From Magnetococcus sp. PR-3 (GTDB lineage: Bacteria; Pseudomonadota; Magnetococcia; Magnetococcales; Magnetococcaceae), in contig NZ_JBAHUQ010000011.1 in assembly GCF_036689865.1 (NCBI RefSeq), positions 1 through 64,000 on the forward strand: a stretch of 64,000 nucleotides of DNA, read 5' to 3'. The first letter of the stretch is position 1. Each line of letters begins with the position of its first letter. The notes beneath the pieces are model-generated. The model had not been told where the DNA came from. It did no database searches and saw only the letters and a program-made list of their open reading frames with translations. Shown here in pieces: positions 16,175-26,500 of the stretch. Made by a program: the position numbers and the translations under genes.

Positions 16175-17500
16175 GTGAAGCAAACAATCAAGCGTGGTGT
16201 TTTAGGGGCTTTGGCCGTCGTTGTCATCTCCTGCCAGGGCTATGCAGATACATTGAGTGAGGGCGGTGGGATGGCGGATGCACAGAGTGGCATCCATCAG
16301 TTGATTGCCAAAGCCATCCTCCATTATCCCTCGATCAAACAGGCTCAAAATCAGGTGGATGCGAGCAGTTTCGCCATCGAAACAGCCCAGGGTAGTCGTT
16401 TGCCAACGATTGATTTTGATGGTACCTACGGACCGGAGCGTTCAGAGAGTCCGACCATCTCCAGTGCTGGCGAGAGCCATCGCAATAGGGTGCGTCGTGA
16501 AAGCTCTTTAACCTTGACCCAGTCCCTCTATGATTTTGGTGCTAACCGGGCACGTATCAATCTGGCCAAGGCACAGTCCAAAGAGTCCCAAATGACGCAG
16601 ATCAACACCCGTGAGGAGTTGATTTATCTTGTTATTTCTCATGCCATTAAAATGCAGCGCTTTCGTACGCTGCTGGACAATGCCCGGGAGAATTTAAAGG
16701 CGCATCGTACCATTGCAGAGCTGGTGCGTAAGCGGGTCTCCCTGAAGGTGGATAGTGCAGCCTCCTCCAACCTTATCCAAGGGCGCCTTGCCCTGGCAGA
16801 ACTAAAGGTTGAGCGCTATCAGGAGCAGAGTAAGAGTGCTGCGGTGGAACTGGCAAAATACACCGGTGAGGCGCCTGGAACGTTGGCGCCACTGCCGGAA
16901 AACCTGTTGACGGTTCAGCCGCAATACACTTTGCAGGGCCACCCGGTGCTGCGTTTAAGAAAAGCTCAGGTGGATGCCGCCGCAGCCAACCAGGCTGAAG
17001 CGCGCAGTGCCTTTTATCCGCAGTTGGGGCTTGAGTTGGTCGCTTCCCAATCGGATGACGTTTCGGGGGTTGATGGGACCTCCAATGAGCTGGGGGCTTA
17101 CCTGACTTTGCAATTTAATCTCTATGGGGGGGGCTCTGATCAGGCGGCAGCATCCCGTCAACGGGCTCTATTCCAGGCGGCCAACCTGGCCTACGAAGAG
17201 GAAAAAGCCAACATTCAGACCTCACTATCGGTGGCCTTCAGTGGGTTGAAAGTGACCCAGGGTGAATTAAAATATTTCGCCAGCAATAAGCGTGAAATTG
17301 AAAAGGCCAAAGAGGCTTATGGCCGCCAATATGTGGCAGGCCAGCGCACTCTGTTCGATCTATTGAACATTCAATCCGAACTGTTCAATGCCACGGAATC
17401 CTATATCCAGGCCTCCTTTGATGAACAGCAAAAGAGGATGGATATCCAGTTTGAAGCCGGTGTTCTTGAGCAGTCTGTGAACAACAGCCAAAGCCGCTAA
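16175..17500 (+). CDS. TolC-family outer-membrane secretion channel
   Basis: 441 residues from the GTG at 16175 (TAGGGA upstream), which places a clean signal peptide at the N-terminus (MKQTIKRGVLGALAVVVISC...YADT). An in-frame ATG at 16121 would bury it. The protein shows the TolC-type duplicated helical hairpin plan: HPSIKQAQNQVDAS-like opening helix, 'LTQSLYDFGANRARINLAKAQ' and the repeat equivalent 'LTLQFNLYGGGSDQAAASRQRA', then 'YVAGQRTLFDLLNIQSELFNA' near the end. It forms the outer-membrane duct of type I secretion. It is followed 17 bases later by the adhesin and then by the ABC and HlyD genes, so the full exporter is encoded with its substrate. Confidence 0.9.
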   Translation: MKQTIKRGVLGALAVVVISCQGYADTLSEGGGMADAQSGIHQLIAKAILHYPSIKQAQNQVDASSFAIETAQGSRLPTIDFDGTYGPERSESPTISSAGESHRNRVRRESSLTLTQSLYDFGANRARINLAKAQSKESQMTQINTREELIYLVISHAIKMQRFRTLLDNARENLKAHRTIAELVRKRVSLKVDSAASSNLIQGRLALAELKVERYQEQSKSAAVELAKYTGEAPGTLAPLPENLLTVQPQYTLQGHPVLRLRKAQVDAAAANQAEARSAFYPQLGLELVASQSDDVSGVDGTSNELGAYLTLQFNLYGGGSDQAAASRQRALFQAANLAYEEEKANIQTSLSVAFSGLKVTQGELKYFASNKREIEKAKEAYGRQYVAGQRTLFDLLNIQSELFNATESYIQASFDEQQKRMDIQFEAGVLEQSVNNSQSR

Positions 17501-17517
17501 TCAGAGGATAGTGAATC

Positions 17518-20500
17518 ATGGCCGATCCCATCAAGCCGGATAATCAGCCCATTATACTGGCGCAAGCTGCCACACCGGTAGAGCAGATCCCTCCGCAAGC
17601 CACCCCACCGGTCACTCTGATCATTGATGGCGTGAGGGTGGATGTTTCAGAGCAAATGGATGTAACCGGCGCGGAGAATCTGGAGATTTCCGGTGATACG
17701 GTTTTATCCGGTGAACAGAGTGGCAATGGGTTGATTCTTCAGCTGGCCTCTGGGGCGCAGTTGGTGCTGCAGAACTTTTTTGGCACACCCAAAGCCTTGA
17801 ATTTGCCGATTCAATCGGGATCCAACTATAAGCTCAGCTCGGCCAATGAGCAGCTTTTTGATGAGCAAGGCTTTGCTGACTTTACCGCGTTGCCCACAAA
17901 CGCCACGCTACCGGGGCTTGACGCGCCAGATACAGGGCCTGCGCAGCGTGAACTCCAAAACAGAACAGATCAGGGGCAGGAGCAAGGGGAAACAGAGGGA
18001 CGGGATCCCATCCTGGATTCAAGCCCAGAGTTTTTTGCCGAGACTCAGGTACGTACCCCCAGTGTGGCTGAAAATAGCGCAGGTGCCCGCCAAGGGCGGA
18101 TAGAAACCCAATCACGCCTGGATCAGGTCGATACGGGCCAGCGTCAGGACAGCTTTCAGTCGCAGCCAGATAATCTGGGTGATATCGATGGCGAGCAACA
18201 GCCACGAGAGTCTGCTTCCAGGCCACGTTCAGATGATGATTTTGACCCCACTTATGGCATCATCAACCCTGAGCCAGAGCAGCTCCGTATCATTTCCAGT
18301 GCACAGATTAGTCAGTCGGAGGATGTCGCTCAGGGAGATGTGCTCTATCAGGTCCAGCTTTCAGGGGTGAATCCTCAGAACGCAGCCCAACAGTTCAGTA
18401 TTGTGGGGGGGGCAGGACCGTTCCAGATCGACCAACAGGGGCAACTGACCCTGAAACCCGGACACACCCTGGATTATGAAACTGCCACATCCCACGAAGT
18501 TACCTTACAGGTGAGCAATGCTGGACAGACGGCGGCGCGTGTTATTCAGCTGAATGTGGTGGATGTCAACGACAATGCCCCGGTCATCACATCTGCTTCA
18601 ACCATTCAATCTGATGAAACCTCACATACTTCCACGGTTCTGTATACCGTTACAACCTCGGATGTGGATTCCAGTAATGGCACCATGAGCTATGCGCTGG
18701 AGAATAATCCTGACGGACTGTTTAGCATTGATAGCGCGGGACAAATTCAAGTTGCAGCGGGTAAAAAACTGGATTTTGAAGAGGGCTATTCAAATTTCAG
18801 CTTTAATGTGACGGCCCATGATGGGGTCAACCGTTCGTTGCCGCAAAATGTGACGTTGACCCTCAATGATCTCAATGACGAGACGCCGGTTATAGCGACC
18901 AAACAGACCGAGGTGGTGGATAATATTGATGATACCACGTTGATTACGACGGTCTCCGTTTCCGATCGTGATGCGGCTGCCACTAATGGCGCTACGGTTT
19001 ATACCATCACAGATGATGTGGATAATCTTTTTGAGATCAATAGCAGCGGAGAAATCACCCTACAGTCCGGTCAAACGCTGGATTATGACACCAAGACGTT
19101 TCATACCTTTACACTCGCTTCGTCCGATGGGGTCAATAGCTCAGCCAAGCAGCAGGTCATTGTTTCTGTTGTTGATTATGACCTATTAAACAATACCGCC
19201 CCGGTGATCGATGGCGCTGCCAGCTCGGTCACTATTGATGAGAACAGCAGTGGCGTCGTGACCACGGTTCAGTACAGCGATGTGGATGCCACCAATGGTG
19301 CCTTTACCCATACGCTGGTCAAGGATGCCAACGGTCTGTTCACCATGAACACTTCCACAGGGCAAGTCTCCCTGGCGGCAGGTAAAACACTGGATTATGA
19401 GGCTGACCAAAGCCATACCATCCAGGTTAAACTGCACGATGGCGCGAACACCTCAAGTGTTGAGAATGTGGTGATTGCCCTTAATGATCTCAATGATGAA
19501 GCACCGGTTATTCGCTCTGTTGCCACCGCCTTTGCCGCTGAGAGCATCACTGCAGACGGCACCATTCATACCGTTGCCTACACCGATGCTGACAAGGCCA
19601 ATGGCAGCTTTAGCTTTTCAATGGACAGTGATCCCAGCGGATTGTTTGAAATAGACAGCGCCGGACAGATCTCTCTGCAGAGTGGTCTGTCACTGGATTT
19701 TGAAAGTGCTACCAGCCACACACTGACCGTTAAGGTCAACGATGGCAGTAATGACTCCCAGACACAGACCATGACGGTCAACGTCCAGGACGTGAATGAT
19801 ACCGCCCCGGTGATCCGCTCTGCCAGTGGGGTGTCGGTAGCAGAGAACATCAGTGATCGTGCGGTGATTCACACCCTGCGCCACACGGATGCGGATGCGG
19901 TGAATGGGACCACCCTCTATACCATGACCGAGGATCAATCGGGACTGTTTGAAATCGATAGCCATGGCCAGATTACCTTGAAACTGGGCCAGACGTTGGA
20001 TTATGAGCAGGCTGCCAGCCACACCATTAAGGTGCAGGTGAACGATGGCAGCAACAGTAGTGCCGTGCAGACCCTTTCTCTTAACGTTACAGATGTTAAC
20101 GACAATGTGCCGGTGATGACCTCCGCAGCAGCCTTCAGTACGCTGGAGAGTGTGGGGGATACCGATGTTCTGCATACCCTAAGCTTCAGCGATGCCGACA
20201 GTAGCAATGGATCTACGCTCTATACCTTGACCGAAGACAGTGCCAATCTGTTTGAAATCAACCAAGCTGGAGAAATCACCTTACAGACGGGCAAACATCT
20301 GGATCGGGAGAGTCAAACCCGTTATGACCTTAAGGTGAAGGTTAATGATGGCGTTAATGATGCGTTGGAGCAGAGCATCCAGGTGACCGTAACCGATGCC
20401 AACGACAACGCCTTGCAGATCATCTCCCAGGCCAGCGCAACGGTGGCTGAATCGGTCTCGGACACCACAACCCTGCTGGATGTCAATGTGTTGGACCCCG

Positions 20501-23500
20501 ACACCAGCGGCACGTTGAGCTTTTCCATCACCTCGGATGCCTCCAATCTTTTTGAGATCGACAGTGCGGGTCTGTTGACACTGAAATCCGGTTCAACCCT
20601 GGATTATGAAACCGCCACCAGCCATGAGATCGTGGTGGTGGCCAGTGACGGCGTGTTTCAGACTGCGGGGCAGCAGATCACCCTTACCGTCAGCGACGTC
20701 AACGATACCGCCCCAGTCATCGTCACCCTAGATCAGATTCTTGATGAGCAGCCGGATTCTACATCCCTATTTACCCTTACGGTCACCGATGAGGATACCA
20801 GCAACGGTACAACCTTCTATGAACTGACCGATACCGCCAATGATCTGTTTGACGTAACCAGTAATGGCACGGTTTTCTATCTGGGCGATGCACCAGACGC
20901 TGGCACCTATGCCATCAAGGTTCAAGCGTCGGATGGGGTGAATGTTTCTGCGGAAAAAACCCTTAATATCACCGTCACCGAGCCGGATGTGGTCAATGAC
21001 AATGCCCCGGTGATCAATGCCGCAGCCAGTGCAGGTAGCGCCGTTGAAACGGTGGATGACACCACCACCATCACCACGGTGCAGTGGAGTGACCGAGATC
21101 CGAGCACAACCCCCGTATTTGCCCTGACCGATGACAGTGGCGGGCTGTTCGAGATCGATGCAGCAACCGGCGTCATAAGCCTGGTGGCCGGTCAGAGCCT
21201 GGATTATGAGAGCGCCACCAACCATACGGTCGTGGCCACCGTTGCCGATGGGGTAAATACCTCAACAGCGGCGACGATTACCCTGACGGTAACCGATGCC
21301 AACGATAACGCCCCGATCCTTACGTCAGCAGCAGCGGTCACCATGGCGGAGAATGCCACCTCCCAGACCGTATTGCACAGCGTGACCTTCAGTGATGCCG
21401 ACGGTCAAAATGGGGTTACCAGCTACACCCTTTCTGCCAGCCCGTTCCAGATCAACAGCAGCGGTCAGATCACCCTTAAACCGGGTCAAACCCTGGACTA
21501 TGAGAGCATCAAAACCTATTCAGCGACGGTCTCGGTCAGCGATGGTCTTAACAACTCGGCATCTCAACTGATCACCTTCACGGTCAGTGATGTCAACGAT
21601 GTTGTACCTGTTCTGGCGGCCACAAGTGCCTCCTTAACAACGGCAGAAAATACGGCTGACAGCAGTGTGCTTTATACCCTTTCAGGCAGTGATGGGGATG
21701 CCACCGCGGGCACACTGAGCTACACCTTGAGCGATGATGGCGGTGGTCTGTTTGAGGTGAACAGCCAGAGTGGTGAAATCTCCCTGGTTTCAGGTAAAAG
21801 TCTGGATTATGAAACCGCGACCGGTCACCCCATCAAGGCCACGGTCAGCGATGGGGTTAACACCTCCAGTGAGCAGACCCTTACGGTTACTGTCACGGAT
21901 GTGAATGATGTGGTCCCCGTGATCAGCTCCGCCAATGGGGCGTCGGTGGCCGAAGGGGTTGGAGATACCAGCATCCTGCACAGCGTAACCTTTACCGATG
22001 CCGATACCATCCATGGCAACATCACCTATACCATGACCGAAGACCTCTCCGGGCTCTTTGAGATCGACAGTCAAGGGCAGATCAGTCTGCGCACCGGGCA
22101 GGGTTTGGATTATGAGTCCGCGGCCAGTCACACGGTTAAAGTGAAGGTTGCAGATGGTCTTCATACCTCGGAGATTCAGACCCTCTCCTTTGAGGTAACG
22201 GATGTGAATGATGTTACGCCGGTGATCACCTCGGTAGCGGCCTTAAGTGCAGCAGAGAGTGTGGGTGAGGCGGATGTACTGCACACGGTGACCTACAATG
22301 ACACCGACAGCAACAATGGCACGGTTACCTATGCCATCCTGAACGATGCATCCAACCTATTTGAGGTGGACACGGCGGGGCAAGTGACGTTGCAGTCAGG
22401 CAAAAGCCTTGATTATGAAAGTATAACCAGTCATCTCTTTACCCTTCAGGTAACGGATGGGGCAGGCAATGCGACCTCGCAAAACGTGACCTTGAACGTC
22501 ACCAATGTGGATGATGAAGCGCCGCTGTTCCAAAGTCAGGAGCGTATCCAGGTGCTGGAGAACCTCTCCTCGGAATCGTTGGTTCTGTCCGTTGCCGCAA
22601 CGGATAATACTTCGACGGTCTTAACCTATGCCATTGTCACCGATGCCAGCAGCCTTTTTGCCATAGATGGCAGCAGCGGCGCTTTGATCTTGGGTGCCGA
22701 TAAGAGCCTGGATTATGACACCGCCACCCAGCATCAGGTGGTGGTCTCAGCCACCGATGCCGCGAGTAATACCACCACTCAGAGCTTGACCATTGATGTG
22801 GCCCAGGTGGATGAGATCAATAATATGGCCCCGATTATTCTGGGTGGTGAAGCGGCTGCGTTCTCCCTTTATGAGGATGCCACCAGTACGGATGGCGCCT
22901 TTGGTGCCGTGCGTTTGCAGGACATCGATATCCATTCCGGTTCGTTTACCTTCTCTTTGACCGACAGTGCAGGCGGCTTGTTCGAGATCGATGCCTCCAC
23001 CGGTGAACTGAGTGTGGTGGCGGGTCAATCCTTGGACTATGAAACAACAGATGCCTACACCTTGACCGCCCAGGTCAGCGACGGGGTCAACACCTCGGAT
23101 GCGGCTAACCTGACCATCACCATTAACAATGTAGACGAAGCGGCCCCCACCATTGGCGTGGAAAAAATCTCCGCCCAAGCCACCTGGAACGCAGGGACCC
23201 AGACGGGCAGTTTTACCGAAGCTTCGGGCTATGCGACCTCGGCTCTGTTTAGGGTAACCGCGCTGGATACCGAGTTCGGCGATCAGAGTGGTACAACCTG
23301 GAGCTCGGTGGATATTGTCAGCAACCCTGGCAATCTATTCGAAATGCGTGGCGATGCGCTCTATCTGAAGAGTGGGCAGAGTTTCGATTATGAAACCACA
23401 CCCTCCTACACCATTGGCTTTCAATCCACCGATGCAGCAGGCCATACGTCCGCCCTCTACAACCTCACCCTGAATATTGATGACATCAACGACAACCGCC

Positions 23501-26500
23501 CGGATGTCACCGATGTGGTGGCAAGTGTGGCGGAATCCGCCGCCGCCAGCACCGTGATCCACACCGTTGCCTTTACCGATGCCGACTCGGTGGCCGCCAA
23601 TGGGGCAACCTCCTACCAGTTTGCCTGGGCGGATGGCTCCAAGGCGGCATACGATGAAAACCGACAGTTTAGGATCGACGCAAGCACAGGTGAGATCACC
23701 CCTTATGAGGTGGGCAAACTCGACTATGCCACCCAGGCCAGCCATACCCTATCGGTCGCGGTGGGGGATGGCGAGGGGTTTGGCTATGGAACGATAACCG
23801 TCAATGTCCAACAACCGGTCAGTAACGATCATGCCCCCGTGGTGACTGCGGCCACTGCTGAGTTGTTTCAGGGCATCAATACCCATTCGGTTATCCATCA
23901 AATCGCCTTTACCGATGCCGATGATGCCGGGTTGACCCGTAGCTACAGCTACAGCATCACCACCAACCCTAACGATGCCTTTGAGGTGGATGACCAAGGT
24001 CAGATCACCTTAAAAGCGGGGTCGGATATCGATTTTTCTGCTTGGGCAACCCCACAAACCTTGCAGGTGTCGGTGAGCGACGGATCCCTGTCCGGTAGTG
24101 CCAATGTTACCTTGAACCTGCATGATGCTGCCCAGGTTGCCAGTCTCTATCTGGAAGAGGAGCCCGTTGGTGCTGCGGTAGAGACCCAGAAGATAGCCGG
24201 GGATGGCAGTTCGGACAGCCTGGGGGAGTCAGTTGATATTCTGGGGGATATCAATGGCGATGGTTATGATGATTACATCGTCGGTGCACGTCTGGGGGAT
24301 ACGGGAGGAAGTGACGCCGGTAATGCTTATGTGGTGTTTGGTCAAGCCTCAGGTTTTGGGGATATTGCTGAAAATGATCTCAACGGGGGGGATGGCTCCA
24401 AAGGGTTCCTGCTCATCGGTCGCCACTCTAACGACACCTTGGGCAAGGATGTTACCGGCCTGGGGGACATTAATGGTGATGGCTATGATGACATCCTGGT
24501 CGGTGCCCGTCTGGCGGAAGATGACAGCAGCAACGGCAAAGAGGGTGAGGCCTATGTGATCTACGGCCAGTCCGGCAGCTTCGGCTCCAGTATCGATTTT
24601 CAGACCGCCAGTGACTATAACGGCAGCGGTGCCCATGGTGTGACGGGCTTTGAGATCTCCGGCTCCTCCAACTATGACTATTTAGGGCGGGCTGTCGCTG
24701 GTGTGGGAGATATGAATGGCGATGGTTACGACGATATGCTGATCACTGCCCCTGGTGGCAATGGCTTTGAGAATGGTGTTACCGATGGGGGGGAGGCCTA
24801 TATCATCTACGGTAAGAGTGATCCCTTCAGTGACTTTTTTGTAGATGATATCGTCGACGGTACGCTAGATGGCTTTGTGATCTGGGGTCGGGATGGCAGT
24901 GATGAGCTAGGTGACAGCGTCTCCGTAGCGGGGGATGTCAATGGTGATGGGTTTGCCGATCTGATCATCGGTGCATCGCTGGCCAATGGTCAGGCCACTG
25001 ATGATGGCGAGGCCTATCTCCTCTTTGGCAGCGCCACGGGTGTGGATATCAATCTGGATACCACCACCCTGGATGGCAGTAACGGTTTTGAGATCAACGG
25101 TGAAAACGCCGGGGATGATCTGGGAATAAGCGTTTCCGGTGGCGGCGACATCAACGGTGATGGTTATGACGACATCATCGTGGGTGCTCCGGATAACGAT
25201 GCCGGGGGTTCCGATGCCGGTTCAGCCTATCTTCTCTATGGCAAGGCCTCCGGCTTTACCAATTTGGATTTGAACACGGCACTGGACGGCAGCAACGGCT
25301 CACGCATTGTGGGAGAGAGTGCCGGAGACAGCTTGGGTGATGTCGTCGCCATGGTGGGGGATGTCAATGGAGATGGCTATGATGACATTATGGTCAATAA
25401 CCATGGCGATAACGAAGCGCTGCTGATCTTTGGTAAATCTGCGGGTTTTGGGGCCAGCCTCAATGTCTCTAGCTTGAATTTTGATGGATCTGATGGGGTC
25501 AAAATCATCGGTGATCTGCGCCATGCCAACTATAATATCACCGCTTTTGCTGGACAGGGGGATATCAATAGTGATGGCTTTGATGATCTTATCCTCGGTG
25601 TGGCCGATGGCTACGGCTCCAACAACGACGCCTACACCATTTTGGGGCGGGACTTTAGTGGGGCTTCCTCAACCCTGGTGTTGAAAAGCTCGGTTTCAGG
25701 TGCGGTGGAAACGGGTGAGAGCGGTGTTGTTGACCACTTTATGGGTACCAGCAGCACCGATACCTATCGGGCCATCTCTTCCGGGGATACGGTACGGGCG
25801 GCAGCTGGGGATGACCAGATCACCATTGCGGAGACCGACTTTTTCCGCATCGATGGTGGCCATGGTACGGACACCCTGACAACCAGTCGCTCCCTGGACT
25901 TTACCGCCATGGCGGACAGCCGGATTGAAAACGTTGAGATCATCGACCTGGGCGCGTCGGGGGCTGAAATTACCCTGGATCTGTCAGAAATTCTCAACCT
26001 CTCAACCACCACCAATACGTTGCGGGTGGATGGCAGCAGTGGTCGGGTCTCCATCTTTGAAGATGGCTTCAGCCAAGGGGCCGATGAGGTGATCGGTGGT
26101 TCCACCTACCATGTCTATAACAACGGTGCGGCCAAACTACAAATTCAGGATGGCCTGTTCCCCAACATCAATGCCAACACCCCAACCATCTCGGCGGCGG
26201 CTTTCGCTGTGACCGAAGGTGACTCGTTGGATATCACCACCGCCATGCTCAATGCCGCGGATGGGGATACGCTGATCACCACCTCTGCCGATCTGACCTT
26301 TTCAGCAACGGTGAGTGGCGGCAGCTTTCAATTGTCAGGTCAGCATGCCGCCTCCTTTACCCTGAAAGATGTGGCGGATAACAAGGTTGATTTTGTGCAT
26401 GATGGCTCCGAGACCACCCCTGCTTTCTCCGTCACCGTCTCCGATGGGGTCAAGGAGAGTGCTGCTACCACTGGTAGCATCCCCTATACCCCAGTCAATG

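Noticed and set aside
18290-24130. DNA-level tandem repeat or CRISPR-like array
   Set aside because: The periodicity is at protein level (cadherin repeats of ~100 residues); nucleotide units are strongly diverged and there are no short identical repeats with spacers.
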